Source: Undaria pinnatifida (lineage: Eukaryota > Sar > Phaeophyceae > Laminariales > Alariaceae). Taken from it: 64,000 nucleotides of DNA. The stretch spans positions 1-64,000 of the forward strand of contig JABAKD010000006.1 of the NCBI GenBank assembly GCA_012845835.1, written 5' to 3'. Position 1 is the first letter of the stretch. Every line of letters begins with the position of its first letter. The position numbers and the translations under genes were made by a program. The notes under the pieces are model-generated. The model saw only the letters and a program-made list of their open reading frames with translations. It was not told the origin of the DNA and made no database searches. Below are positions 1 through 11,526 of this stretch, in pieces.

Positions 1-499
1 ATGATCATGACGACGGTGACTCTCCTCCTATCGACCGGAACCTCGGTGTTAATGAGGGTGTGCAGAAGGACGGCTACACGTTCTGCCCTTCGGTGGACAA
101 GCGCACAACAGACGGCTGCTACATCAAAACTTTCGAGGGGCGACTTTGAGGGCACCCTCTCATCTCCGTTTATACTTTCTCCTGGGGAGGAGGTTGGATC
201 CCTCTTTGCCGTGGTTCGAGAGGGGGGGGGAGGGGGTTCCGTGGAAACGACAGCGCAGCGAGGGACTAGCGGAGAAGCATTGGTGTCGAAAGGGGACAGA
301 CTCCACTTAAAGCGGGGGCGGGCGGAAGTTGCAATGGCTCAGAAGTAGCGGCTCCGTGTTTTTGTATGCTACTTAGTGCGGTTCGAAATTGCGCGGCAGA
401 TATATGACGGATTCGTCGATAGCCTCTCCCCCAAACCAGCGATTTTCTTTCACGAACGTTTAATGGCTGCTTGGCACGAGGAGGGATGCTATGAACAAA
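1..499. other. unassigned stretch
   Basis: I see no recognisable gene, RNA or repeat here. Short open frames exist on both strands but overlap each other and carry no motif I know. A run of G near 221-236 is the only low-complexity feature. Confidence 0.4.
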
Positions 500-651
500 A
501 CGTGTTGACATATTTTCTTGATTTTTTAAAGCATTGAAACGATGGCGTCCGGGTGGCAAGGGGCACCGTGTTTCAGTAGCTACGGCCGGGAGCTGGTTTC
601 AAAACCAGCTATGTCGATAAACAAACGTTAGGGGGGCTACCGTGAAACGAC
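500..651 (+). repeat. dispersed repeat, copy A
   Basis: This stretch matches 26445-26585 with scattered substitutions. Both copies have a shared 'cattttcttg'-like block, then 'gatggcgtc', 'caccgtgtttcagtag', 'ccgggagctggttt' and 'gggggctaccgt' in the same order and orientation. No reading frame is preserved between them. I cannot assign a family, and no terminal repeats are obvious. Confidence 0.6.
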
Positions 652-2100
652 TTGTTTGCTAGGAATTTTCGACTGCTTCCGAACTTGCGCCCAGTCCCCA
701 CATCGTCGATGAGTATATCTAGGTGATGCGTTTCATACTTTGGTGGTTGCATTGCAACGTGTTTGTTGTCTTTTTTTCTATGTTGCCAATTAAGGAGAAG
801 ACTGCAAAAAGAAAAGGTTGATGCCGGATGCTTTTGTTTAAGACGTAGGCAGAAAAATGCCGGGCGCAAGTCGCATAGTTTGTCAAAACACATTGATGTG
901 CAGGCTCAAAAATCGATTTCCGGGTTGTTTTCCGTTAAAGAAATAGGCCTAAAATTGGGGGGGCTATCGTAGAAGCACTCGTACTTAAATGAGAGGACGA
1001 TGGTGTACTCCCTAGGAGTCGGTCTTCTTGCAAGAGGAAATTGCGCTGCGTCTCGCCGTGGTGCGTTCTGTTTTTTTTGCTGGCTTAGTGCACGAATGTT
1101 GCATACGGACAAGTGAGTACGGTAAGACCGATTGGCAACCGGCAACCGAAAGGTGGCCGACGATATTTCCCAATTATGGCATTACAGGTGAAGATTAGGA
1201 GAGACCTTTAAAGTACCGAAACGGTTCGGTAGTATTAAGAGAGTTTACATGTTGAAAAAACAGGTGATGGTCTGGACTTAACACGACTGGGGTGACGTCT
1301 AGTTTGTGTATAATTTACGGTCAAATAGGAATATGTGACAATAGCCGTATTGAGACAATTCCCGGTGGCCGTACGTTTTCCTATGTTGGAGTATTCATTC
1401 GAAAAGTCGTCATGAAATCCAAGGAATGTCTCTCCGCACGTGACGTTCAAATGGCTAACATACGGGCCAGCCGTGATTCACGTGATTCCCACAAATATTC
1501 AAATATTCTATGTTCGTTGTCATGATTGAAACCTTCTGGAATGCTGGCTGGAATGCTGACTGTAAGAATCTTGTTTTGTTTCCATGCGTTCTGGTGTCAC
1601 ATAGCTTTACCTCTCATGTCCCCCTGACCTTCTTCCTTCAACGAGAACATATCGGAGTGTAGTTGTGATTCCGTGTCGTGGTTTGGCCTAAGCCTATACA
1701 ATAGCCATGACATCGTTCATATGTGGATGCATGACCGCAGGCACGTAACCTGACCGCTCGCTGTTTTGCTGCGTCAATTATATATGGGTGGGAATAGCAA
1801 TTCTCATGGTTGAAATAAAATGAAGGGCCCACACCCTAACCCTAGGGGAAATGGAAGGTCATCCCAACCGCTAAGGATCATACAAGGGCAAGACCTCGTG
1901 AAGCAAGCATACCAGACCGTTGGCAAGTTATATCCTTATCATCACAATTCTATCGGACAACCCTTACCAGGTACGGTATACTTTCAATTTGGTTGGTTGG
2001 GGTAGGGTTAGGAGCTCTTCATAAGCGATACGTCGCATGTAAAAAATGGCGCCATTCCCCATGAATTATAATTAAATATGTGTACATCGTAAGGGTTAGC
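652..2100. other. unassigned stretch with one short TTAGGG-type tract
   Basis: No gene or element is recognised. A short CCCTAACCCTA tract lies near 1833-1844. The phrase 'ggggggctatcgt' near 957-970 resembles the end of the 500-651 repeat but is too short to call a copy. Confidence 0.35.
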
Positions 2101-2190
2101 GCGAAGGGAGTATCACACACAGCTTGCAAATATGAGTGTCGACAAATCCTCGATCTCACCGAGCCGGAGTATATTTTTATTTTTATAATA
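2101..2190 (-). repeat. GRE repeat, AT-rich end fragment
   Basis: This is the terminal fragment of the GRE family, defined at 34660-36180. It carries 'gtatcacacacagcttgcaaa', a diverged 'tcgatctcac' block and ends in an AT-rich 'tatttttatttttataata'. Orientation is minus, taking the G-rich strand as plus. The G-tract part of the element is absent. Confidence 0.65.
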
Positions 2191-3570
2191 CAACATCCTG
2201 CCTGTTACTGTGGATCATTGCGCGCTCCTCTCCCTTTTGCGTGTTGTTCTGGGGCCGGAGGTAATAATTGAGATCATTGGACACCCGCGTTTTGCTATAC
2301 AGGCGTCACGATACGGAGATACATATCCCGCCGTTTGGGGGCTATATGCATTGAGTACAACGTCAATACTTACTTAGAGCAGCAATGCTCTAAATCAGCG
2401 CCGAACACAATGTATTAGTATTCCTCCGTTAGAAGCAGGTCGAGCGCCAAGAGGTTAGCTACCCTACGAACGTGAATAACGGAGCAACGATAGATTAGTG
2501 AGAGCGCAGCAGCAGCGACATGCAGTTCCTTATGGAAACTGAGCTCCTTGTTGATTTAAACCGAACACGAGTATCATTAGGTGGTGAATTCATCAGCGGT
2601 CAGTCTTTGCGCCGCTCAAGACGAGTTTGGTGAATTCAGTGGACGGATGAGTTTTGTACACAGGAGCGTTACATGCTCACATCACCACGTTGCACCTGGT
2701 TCTCGCCGACACAAAGGGTGCGCTGGGTAGTCACCGGCCTGTACCGACTAGTGAGACGTATCTACCAGTAAGGACCCGGCAAATCGTAGACTGACTCCCG
2801 AAATCATATACTGTATGGTAATTTTATGGCGGAGCCATGAATGGCGTCGTCAACGATAAACATGGGTGTATCACCTTTGTTTGGTTTGTTTGGGTTTCTC
2901 CCTGGGGTATTCCTCCACTCTAGAGCAACAGAAGCCTGTCCTGTGACCGGGGACAATATGCTGCATGTTACTATGAGACCTGAAGGAAAATCTGTTAGGG
3001 ACTAAGAATACTTAAAAGTCCGTCTCACGCGCAATCGGAGATTCGCATACATCTTGGAAACAAAAGTTTCGCCCAAATTACATAGTCGTCTAAGTGTAAG
3101 TGTATTAGTGCGTATTATTATCAATATTAATGACGGTCATTTCCCACCAACCCCTAACCCCCTAAACCGAACGCACCGACCGACTGGGAACGACCGCCGA
3201 CAATTAAGGACAATGTGTAGCCCAAAAAACGTTAACATTATGTAACGTTAACACCCACTGTGTAACGAAGTTCGTCCCCGAACAATTAGGATATATCCAG
3301 ACATTTATCGGTGGGTAGCGTAGTTCCTCTCTAACCGAATGTTTATGTTGGCTACGTTGATTGCGCTGTGTAATGATACTGTCTCCAGTGTAAAAAATTG
3401 CCTAACCCTCAGTTCCCCAAAAATGGGACCGTTCTGACCTCACAGACCGACAAAACAAAAAAAAAACAAAACAAAAAGAGAATTAGAAAAAGGAAATGAT
3501 ATGTTATCGAGAAAAAAAATGTGGGTCTTAAAAAAAGAGCACCGCTGTCTTCAAATGGAGCACCGCTGTA
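2191..3570. other. unassigned stretch
   Basis: Nothing recognisable as a gene or a repeat of the families seen elsewhere. An A-rich low-complexity patch lies around 3447-3490. Short ORFs overlap on both strands without motifs. Confidence 0.35.
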
Positions 3571-3980
3571 ACACCGGCAGAATGGTGGTATTTGTTCCAG
3601 TCCTGGGCAAAGGCGTGAAGAGGGCGTCCTTGAAGGAGTGTGAGGCGGCATTTCTTCGGTTTCAACCACACGTTGTTACCAAGATTTTGCAGAGGGGTCG
3701 TTATGGGTCTGAGGGATAGTGTTGCAAAAAAGATCTTAACACAACTAATTATTGAAGGCGCACTAGGGTGTACAACACCGGCAGAATGGTGATATTTGTT
3801 CCAGTCCTGGGCAAAGGCGTGGAGAGGGCGTCCTTGAAGGAGTGTGAGGCGGCATTTCTTCGGTTTCCACCACACGTTGTTACAAAGATTTTGCAGAGGG
3901 GTCGTTATGGGTCTGAGGGATGTTGTTGCAAAAAAGATCTTAACACAACTAATTATTAAAGGCGCACTAGGGTGTACAAC
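3571..3980 (+). repeat. 204-bp tandem duplication (two units)
   Basis: Two units of 204 bp lie head to tail, 3571-3774 and 3775-3978, with very few differences. Both begin 'acaccggcagaatggt' and end 'ggcgcactagggtgtacaa'. The open frames across both units simply mirror the duplication and show no known motif. The array ends exactly where a piece of a TIR element begins. Confidence 0.9.
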
Positions 3981-4047
3981 CCTAAGCCGGGTTTAAGAGA
4001 GGGAAACTGGGCTGGCACGGACTTCTCTTAAACCGTAGCCGCTACTG
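3981..4047 (+). mobile_element. miniature remnant of the 8809-9663 TIR element
   Basis: The right end carries the same inverted repeat as the 855-bp element, 'tcttaaaccgtagccgctac', ending CTG followed by TA. The left side is a diverged inverted match, 'gccgggtttaagagaggg'. At about 67 bp it is a MITE-like deletion derivative or a solo end. Confidence 0.6.
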
Positions 4048-4159
4048 TACTACCACTAGTACTACTGTCCGTATTCAATATATATGTGTTTCTTAGACTG
4101 CTGTGTATATTCCAGTGACATACGTACGCTACAACTCATGATGACATCACAGATGAGCT

Positions 4160-4375
4160 CTTTGTCCTACTTATACATATGACCACTACGTGGAGGCCAC
4201 GCGACTACGGGGCAGGGATAACAACCATTCCACTACATTCCCTACTTCTTATTTGTAAACGACAATGCCCCGTGGGAGGTGTGCTACACTTCTTTCTTGA
4301 TGGGCTCTCTGTCCTACGATCAATACGTTTCTCGATGGGCTCTTTGTCCTACGATCAATACGTGGAGGCCACATT
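4160..4375 (+). repeat. short tandem and near-tandem repeats
   Basis: A motif of about 34-38 bp, 'gatgggctctttgtcctac' followed by 'gatcaatacgt', occurs at 4301-4334 and 4335-4372. A diverged partner starts near 4152 and also runs into 'acgtggaggccac'. Nothing suggests coding function. Confidence 0.6.
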
Positions 4376-4807
4376 TATTGTTGTTGTTACACTACCGGTG
4401 TGTGTTGTCTTCACATCAAACCGTTGTTTTTTCCCGAGGACATCAGTACGCCCAAAGTCCCATCTAATCCTTCATCCTAGAGAGGTACAATATATGTGGT
4501 CACAGACTGTTGAACAGAGTATCTTGTAAACCGAACAGTCGCAATTCATCAACTACCGACTACTAATATCATATTATGATCTGAATATCAGATTATATAT
4601 AATCGCAAACTGACAACTTTAATGTAAGAAAAAATGAAATACCTCTGTACATGAATACATATATCACCCATCACTGCATCGTCCGGCAGCCCATTCGTGT
4701 GCCCTGCTCCTTTGGGGTCAATATAATCACGGGAGGTTAGTGAGGCTTCGTCTAGGCAATATTGACGGTTGTTGCACTTTGGAGGGCCTTTACGCGGTAC
4801 GGACATC

Positions 4808-5510
4808 GACCGTGATTGACATGTGAGGTGGTTTTGATAGGAACATGTACATGTATCCGTATTTGTTTGGCGACATTTACAGCAACCCCGATAGTTTGAA
4901 AATCGAAGTCAGGATCCCGAGGCATGAGCCCTCAGATCTACGTGTAAACCTAGAGCGGAGTAATAATACACCTACATTGAGTGGCTACAACTAGTTTATG
5001 GGTTTAGATATGCAAGTCATATTTTGCGGTAAGTGTCCGCTTGGTACTGTGTCGATTGTTCGTTTCTTAAAACTTGACCCACGCCCGTGTCTTTCGGCTT
5101 TGACGTTCGTACCACGTAGGTAGTTAAATATCGTCCGTTCTAAAATCAGTGATGCGACGGACCGTGATTGGCATGTGAGGTGGTTTCGATAGGAACATGT
5201 ACATTGTATCCGTATTTGTTTGGGGACATTTACAGCAACCCCGATAGTTTGAAAATAGAAGTCAGGATCCCGAGGCATGAACCCTCAGATCTACGTGTAA
5301 ACCTAGATCGGAGCAATAATACATCTACATTGAGTGGCTACAACTAGTTTATGGGGTTAGAGATGCAAGTCATATTTTGCGGTAAGTGTCCGCTTGGTAC
5401 CGTGTCGATTGTTCGTTTCTTACAAATTGACCCACGCCCGTGTCTTTCGGCTTTGACGTTTGTACCACGTAAGTAGTTGAATATCGTCCCTTCTATCGTC
5501 AGTGATGCGA
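4808..5510 (+). repeat. 352-bp tandem duplication (two units)
   Basis: Units 4808-5159 and 5160-5510 are direct repeats with about 351-352 bp period and only scattered differences. Both start 'gaccgtgattg' and end 'tcagtgatgcga'. The distal end runs directly into a SINE-like fragment. The ORFs inside are copies of one another and carry no known motif. Confidence 0.9.
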
Positions 5511-5745
5511 GTTTCAACCCTCCCGCGTGCATTCCGTGCTGGTATACGGTAACTTCTTTTGTACAAAATGCCGAGAGGGTAGCCAGAGAGCGTGAGTTGG
5601 CAAAATTTGATGGAAATCGATGAGTACAAAAATCCGAAATTTGGGAATGCCGAACCGAACCCTAGGCGCGAAGCAATTAGAGCTATGTACTTATTGGGAG
5701 AAGGGATTACACCTGTGACAATATCGTGTCCAGAAGGACGCCGAG
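5505..5745 (+). mobile_element. SINE family 1, diverged fragment
   Basis: The order of blocks matches the better SINE copies. It has a B-box-like 'gtttcaaccctc', then 'gagagcgtgagtt', 'cgatgag', an 'acctgtgaca' block and 'tgtccagaag'. The A-box region is missing or replaced by the adjoining tandem duplication. It is much more diverged than the copy at 14716-15241, so probably an old insertion. Confidence 0.5.
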
Positions 5746-6104
5746 GATAAACCCCTACAGGTGGCCATTCGTCGCCTCACGGACACCCCCGACAGACCGA
5801 CCTGGTCGAAGTTGAACTATGCTACTCGTACGAAGATTTGACGGGAACTCCTCCGGGGTAGAATAACGACTTTACCCGAAGTCGGCCCATATGTGAAAAA
5901 TTGGAAAAGATGGTGGACCTCAGGTACTGGATAAACATATCATCATCGGGCATCGACGGTGTTATTATCAGTGGCCGGGTCACACCTTGGCAGGATCGGA
6001 AAAATAAGGGTTAGTTATGCCTTGGCGTCGTTGACACTATTCCGTCAACACGGACATCGTGAGTGTACAACGGAAGAACAGCGAAGCCTAAACCAAAAAA
6101 TACA
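5746..6104. other. unassigned stretch
   Basis: No gene, RNA or repeat recognised. Confidence 0.35.
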
Positions 6105-6615
6105 CTGTCCCCTTGGATTTGGTGACATACCCCCCCCCCTGTGATAAACTGGTACATTCTTTCCAAAACAGTCATATTTATCCCCTTGAGGGATTATTAG
6201 TTTGTACGCACAAATTGAGCTGCCCCATCCGTTTCCCCCCCCTCCCTCCCGCCCCACCCCCACCCCTCTTCCCTTTTGATCAAAACCAGGCTCCCACGTC
6301 CTCAAAAACTGCGCCCTCCCCTCACTGGTTATTCGACTCACAGGATTCACTTGATAAACTGATGCATTCCCTACCACAGCTGTCAGATTGTGTCCCCCTC
6401 AGAAACGGGTTTTATAGTTTCCGCGCACAGACAGACTAACATCACCATGTTGACCCTGACAGCTACACCGCTGTAGTTGCAAGGGGGGGCGACCTATATC
6501 CTTCATGAGGACACACAACTCGTAATGCGCGAGAAGTATCACACACAGCTTGCAAAGATGAGTTTTGACAAAATATTCGATCTCACAGCTGGAGTATATT
6601 TATATTTTTATAATA
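6105..6615 (-). repeat. GRE repeat copy with C-rich tracts
   Basis: Read on the minus strand it follows the GRE order: AT-rich end, 'ctccagctgtgagatcg', the 'ctttgcaagctgtgtg' block, a 'ggaaactataaaacccgttt' block, the 'tgatcaaaa' block, and G tracts (C runs at 6235-6270 on the + strand). ORFs crossing it are low-complexity by-products. It is truncated before the 'gctatacgcg' half of the family. Confidence 0.8.
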
Positions 6616-7244
6616 TAGAGAGCAAGAAACACATGAAGGCATGGTCGATGCACAACATGTTTTCCAAGTTATCCCCAGCACCCATCATTGTGCACTCTTC
6701 CCAGGGAAGTCCCTGGTCTTGGGCAGGTCTGGCCTTAAACGTGGCGTGAGTAACCCTCTTATGAAACGTGCGTGCCTTAAGAGCTGTGTCCGGCGTTATG
6801 AGTCTCTGTGCGGTAAGGCTCGTTGCCTGTCGGCGCAAGAGGCATTCCAGGGACGGTTTCGGCGATTACCACGTAAACCAATAATGTCATTAGGCTGGAA
6901 AGAGACAAAATAAGCAACAAGGTTAATATTTGGTGTGCGTGCTATGCGGAGAGACCCGAAGACACGCGTCAGACACCAGCACGCCAGCCCGTTCGGTAGC
7001 AGCTCTTCTTGCGGACACGGAGGTAACACCTTTCACATGCCACGTCTGCATTCGGAGCGGCGTAATGTCCACCCGGCAGGGGATCCATAAAACCAGCCTG
7101 AGTGGTGACAATGTAATACTTACACTAGGTTACGTTCACAAACGGTAGACCGATTTTTTCTATTTCTTTTCACGTGCGTGCCAAAGTGTATTTTTATTTT
7201 TGTCCAACGGTCCACCCCTTGAATTACGCTTTTATTTTTTGTCT
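6616..7244. other. unassigned stretch
   Basis: No recognised gene. Several short overlapping ORFs of comparable length occur on both strands, which argues against any of them being real. Confidence 0.3.
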
Positions 7245-7249
7245 TTTCA

Positions 7250-7550
7250 TCTCACACTTCTACTTTCCAGCTTCTGGACTACAAGCCGTGGTCACAGGTG
7301 TCGTCCCTTCTTCCCCCCGGTTCTTACCTTCGATTTTTATCGCGCATAGGGTTCAGCAATCCCACTGCTCGTGGAATTTTCATCGAGTGTTGCTGATGCA
7401 CGCTCTCGCGCTTTCCGCAAGTCAATTTTTGCCCAAGGAAAAGTCCCAACGAATTTTACGAGAATGCACTCTGCGCGGCTCGAACTCACGAAATTGACCT
7501 GTACCAGGCTCGAGGATAACCTGATACGCCACCAGGCGACCGATATTACA
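7250..7550 (-). mobile_element. SINE family 1, tRNA-derived, near-complete copy
   Basis: On the minus strand the head carries an A-box-like TGGCGTATCAGG (+ coordinates 7520-7531) and a B-box GTTCGAGCC (7477-7485). The spacing of about 45 bases is as in tRNA genes. The body ends with 'gctggaaagtagaagtgtga' followed by A-rich sequence. The order is shared with 14716-15241 and 31436-31735. The 107-aa ORF across it is a by-product of the SINE body. Confidence 0.75.
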
Positions 7551-7664
7551 ACCAACCTACGTCTATGAACGCTACCGGCGAGTTGTACGACGTACGTCAG
7601 AAGCCCGAACACTTCTTCCATCATAGATATTTGAAGGCGAAACGCTTGTTAACACTTTCAGAAC

Positions 7665-7960
7665 TGCAACATCGGCGTTCGCGGTTGCTTGGGAGGTTAT
7701 CCTCGTGCCCACCGAAATAGGGTTTTTGGGTTCAACTCTCACCGAGCGTGCACATACTCCCAGGGAATTTTTCTTGCATGACGATTGATAGCCGGAAGGC
7801 GCGAGAGTGTAAGTTATGAACATTCGGTGAAAATCGAAGAACAGCGGGAATGCTGAACTCTATGCGCCATGAATATCAAGGCACGTCAGCGGGGGAGAAA
7901 GGGACGACACCTGTGACCACGGATTGTCCAGGAGATCGTTGAAGATGAAGCCTCCTACGA
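7665..7960 (+). mobile_element. SINE family 1, copy in opposite orientation
   Basis: Shared blocks in family order are 'aggttatcctcg', a B-box-like GGTTCAACTCTC, 'ggcgcgagagtgtaagtta', 'gaacagcgggaatgctgaac' and 'gacacctgtgaccacgg'. With the minus-strand copy at 7250-7550 it forms a head-to-head pair separated by about 110 bp. Confidence 0.7.
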
Positions 7961-8279
7961 GTCGAAAAATGAAAGTGACATTTAAGACGCTTAGGGTTGG
8001 CAATTTGCTGTATTGCCCCTAAAAAGCGTATTGAAGGCCAGGACCAAGTAGGGGAGTCTGATCTGGCATCCGAATTTACGCCCAAAGAGCTAAACTCCAT
8101 GGGGTCATCAGTGAAGTGACTGATGTTTGGTTTGAGTCCTGTATACATTATGTAAATAGACCTTTAAAACGCGATACCTTTGTTTAGGGGGAGATAATTT
8201 CACAACGCAATTCCGACGACAGGTGCGTTTATTTTATGGAGTTTCCAACGTCAGCGTTTTTTCTCATCATATAGTGTCT
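7961..8279. other. unassigned stretch
   Basis: No recognised feature. AT-rich in places. Confidence 0.3.
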
Positions 8280-8720
8280 ATATTCAAGGTTGTGATCTGT
8301 AGGGTACCCACAAACTGTAACAGGGGTATCTACCCCGGGTGTTACCCTGCAAAGAGCTTGTTGTTCAAGTTCTGTAAGGCATTCATACCCGTACCCTGAA
8401 CATCTGTAGGTTGTGTCCGACGTTCAAACCCGTACCCGGAACTTTTGCGACATCTGTACGCCCGTGCCACAATACCCGGGTACGTGTACAATATTTTTGT
8501 TCACCGAGAAGCTGTGTGAGTTCTGTACTCCCGTGTCACAATACTCGGAACTTGTGGGAGAGTTCTGTAATTCTTCCGTACCCGTACCGTGTTCTGTAAA
8601 CACGCCACACCATTACCTGCGACTTGTGTGAATTCTGTAAGACTGATGTGACGCCATATCCGGGGTAGGGGTATACTCTTGCCACGATACCGAATTGCCG
8701 GTACAGGCTGGGGTCGGGGG
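8280..8720 (+). repeat. degenerate minisatellite, locus 1
   Basis: Diverged units built from 'acccggaacttctgtgagtt', 'ctgtacgcccgtgcc' and 'acaatacccgggtacg' repeat about every 50-70 bp. The same unit forms the array at 13160-13575. ORFs through it are not believable genes. Confidence 0.75.
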
Positions 8721-8808
8721 CGGTGCAATGTTAATGTGGTGAATTTCAACGTCAAGTCAGGTCCGCCACACACAGCCACACACCGCACCTACATGAAACT
8801 ACGAAATA

Positions 8809-9663
8809 CAGTAGCGGCTACGGTTTAAGAGAGGGTCGGTACAAGCCAATTTCTCTCTCTTAAATCCGGCTTTCTCTTATACCGTCTCAGCTACGGTATA
8901 AGAGAATATTCTCTTATACCGTAGCCAAATCGAAAGCGCGCCAGAGAGAGACGCTCTTGTCCGAACTATATGGCGTAGGAGGTCGTAGAGAGTGTATCAT
9001 TCAATGTCGCGTAACGCAGCAAGCGTTACCACGTCGGGCTACCTCCAAACACCGCTCATTCTCTTGGTTGGCGAGCACGTGGACCCAAGTACGTGGTGCG
9101 CTTTTGGTGGATCTGCGCTTGGAAAGTAAATCATCGTCGTGTCATGCGATGCACATTTTGCACGTGGACACGCAAAGTTGGTACAGTAGTGGTTTTGTTG
9201 TTGTTTTATAGGTGTGTTTCATGCTCGCACCTCTTCTAGAAGGACAACATGAGGCTACGAATGCACCAGCACTCAAGAAAGACGCACCCGTTTACACACT
9301 GCACCCCTTCCTCCCACCGTACCCACAACACAACACCCTCAACCTCTCATCCCATCGATTTAACCCCCCGACAAAACACGAGTCAACGAAAAAAACAAAC
9401 TTCACATTTATCAAGACACCACTCGCCCTACAAATAACACAAACCCAAGAAACTAACGCTACCCTCGCGACCTGTCAGCCTGAACACAATCTGTGTGTGT
9501 GATGTGTGTGTCCACGTGGTTTCCAAATGGTTCGATTTAAGAGAAAATCTCGGAAGCAATAGGAATTCTCTCTTAAATCGATTTTGATTGGTACAAGCCA
9601 ATTCCTCTCTCTTAAATATGTACTTTCTCTTAAAAAAGTTATCTTAAACCGTAGCCGCTACTG
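8809..9663. mobile_element. Tc1/mariner-type non-autonomous TIR element, 855 bp
   Basis: The inverted repeats match perfectly over 22 bp. Left is CAGTAGCGGCTACGGTTTAA and onward (8809-8830), and right is its complement (9642-9663). The element is flanked on both sides by TA (8807-8808 and 9664-9665), as Tc1/mariner insertions are. Inside, several subterminal copies of 'tctctcttaaat' and 'ggtacaagccaatt' occur (8837 and 9591). No transposase is recognisable. The 84-aa and 96-aa ORFs inside (8957-9211 and 9212-9502) show no catalytic motif, so the element appears non-autonomous. Confidence 0.75.
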
Positions 9664-9665
9664 TA

Positions 9666-11047
9666 CATTAATAATGCAATATTTCAATAATGCAATAACG
9701 CACAAACAAATGAACCCCAAAGAAGTAGCTGTGTTGTATGGTAGCAATCGCCTGATTTTATTCGGTATAATAGTCCAACATAGTTGGAACTGACTTCTAC
9801 CGGTAATGCGTCACTTTGTACGTAGTCCCGACACGGTTCATTTTAATGCTTTTGGCGGATTCTTCGGAATGTATATACCAGTGCATTAATCGTTGGTTCG
9901 GCGTCTGTAGCACGCAGCGCAAGAAGCGACGTAAGGCGTGTCCCTCGGAGGGCCGCCGGAGTCGAAACCTGCGATATGTGCGAATTTACGCCTGCAAGAC
10001 AGGTAATGAACCTTGTCTAAACGCCTCCCGAACCTCGAAAAGGCGTGTATAAGAACGCATTGGGAGGCTTCAAAGCGGAAACCAGCTGATTGCACTTACA
10101 CCACCGAAGTCAGGAGCATCACTGCACCCAGGTCAATAAGAAAAAGGAAGTGCATCATGTGCACCACTCGCCATTCGCGACAGATGGTGATCGGCGGCGT
10201 TCCCAAAGCCCAGTCTCTGTCGTTTCCATGTTACCGCTCGAGTAGACACAAGCAGCAGCAGCAGCAGAAGAAGAAGCAGCAGCTAACCTGAATATAGGCC
10301 AGTGTTGTCTGTGTCGTATCCATGTTACTGCTCGAATAGCAAATCACCAGCAGCAAACATGAGGATAAGCCGGTGTTTGGCCGTAGACGCCACGCAAGAG
10401 AGGTACGACAAAAAAAGAACTCACCCACCTCTCTATACCTTTCTTTGCACGGCACGCAATTTCTACCTGGTTGGTGAAACCGGACATGCTCCCGGCAATG
10501 TAGCGGATTCCCGCACCAAACATTACGTACGGCGAATACCGAAAAACACTTTTCAATTATTTTCGGCTACTAAGCCGCGGACAGAAAAGGGTGCCTGAAA
10601 AAAAATGAAAGCCTATCTACGGCGAATAGCAAAAGGTGCCTATAGTCCATAATGCCAAGTGCCTACTACTTGTTTTCGAGTAATGCGAACAGGAAAATGA
10701 TACCAGAAAATGTGTAGCTACAGCCAATTGGACACAAGGCGCTTGAAAAAAAAAACGCCTTGGAAAAAACGCGTGCAAAAATGTAGACCCACTATGTTCT
10801 TTCGCCTGCAGGGAAAGAAAGACCCCCAAGCACTTTTATCACATGCAGCGAACCTTTGGCGCAACAAAAACAATCGCCTGCGGCGAAAAATGTTTCGTGC
10901 CGGAAATCGCGTGTTGCGCTGCTCGCAACTAGCTTCGCGGTGGGTGTCGCGTAAGACGGTTTTTGGACGCAAATGTTGTGCGCGCGCAACAGCGCAACAC
11001 CTAATTAATGCCTTGGTATCGCTGAGCTCCCTACGGTAATATCATTA
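9666..11047. other. unassigned stretch with a CAG/AAG microsatellite
   Basis: A (CAG)n/(AAG)n microsatellite lies at about 10251-10281. Nothing else is recognised. Overlapping ORFs of 60-110 aa occur on both strands without motifs. Confidence 0.35.
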
Positions 11048-11349
11048 CGGTGAGGGTCCCTCTACAGTGCGTGTTATTTATTGCGGGTGCCCGGTGCAAT
11101 GCAGGTAAAATCGCTTGGCACGACTTAGAGCCCTCCTTAGTGCGGTTGCCGCACTATTAGAGGCACGCCGGTATAGTGTGGGTTTGGTCGCTCGTTGAAC
11201 CCTCTATAGTGCGTTTCTGACGTCATAACGGCCTAGATGCGCTGTCAAACTCATAGACAAGTCGCCGACATACATACACCAGCCTACTCTACCGCATAGA
11301 AGCGGCATACCCCTACTGGCCACGAGAGCAGCAACAGCAGAGGCACACG

Positions 11350-11526
11350 ATGCCATGTGCAGAAGGTGAACTCTGCCATCTCAGCACCCGCACACCCAAA
11401 GCCCACGACGGTCACCAATTCCGAGGGGAATGCGGCGGCAGACTGTACGGAATATACAGCAAGGTGGAAGAGGAAGGCGTCATCGAAATGAATCTCATCT
11501 GTCATACGTGCTTGTCTTCTCAATAA
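11350..11526 (+). CDS. zinc-finger-like ORF inside the Tc1/mariner-type element
   Basis: This 58-aa ORF has a Cys/His pattern suggesting a zinc-binding module: C3, C9-H10 and H23-H26 near the front, then a C-G-G-R-L-Y-G block, then I-C-H-x-C near the end. The frame is open upstream to about 11240, reading Tyr/Trp/Gln-rich sequence before the ATG, so the true start may lie further up. It ends at a single TAA (11524-11526), after which the same frame stays open to 11967. The simplest reading is the C-terminal part of a transposase or accessory protein interrupted by one stop. The family is not recognised, and the zinc-binding role is inferred only from residue spacing. Confidence 0.45.
   Translation: MPCAEGELCHLSTRTPKAHDGHQFRGECGGRLYGIYSKVEEEGVIEMNLICHTCLSSQ

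Noticed and set aside
7174-7497. 107-aa ORF and its relatives at 14858-15181
   Set aside because: The similarity between these ORFs comes from the SINE body, in which other copies do not keep the frame.
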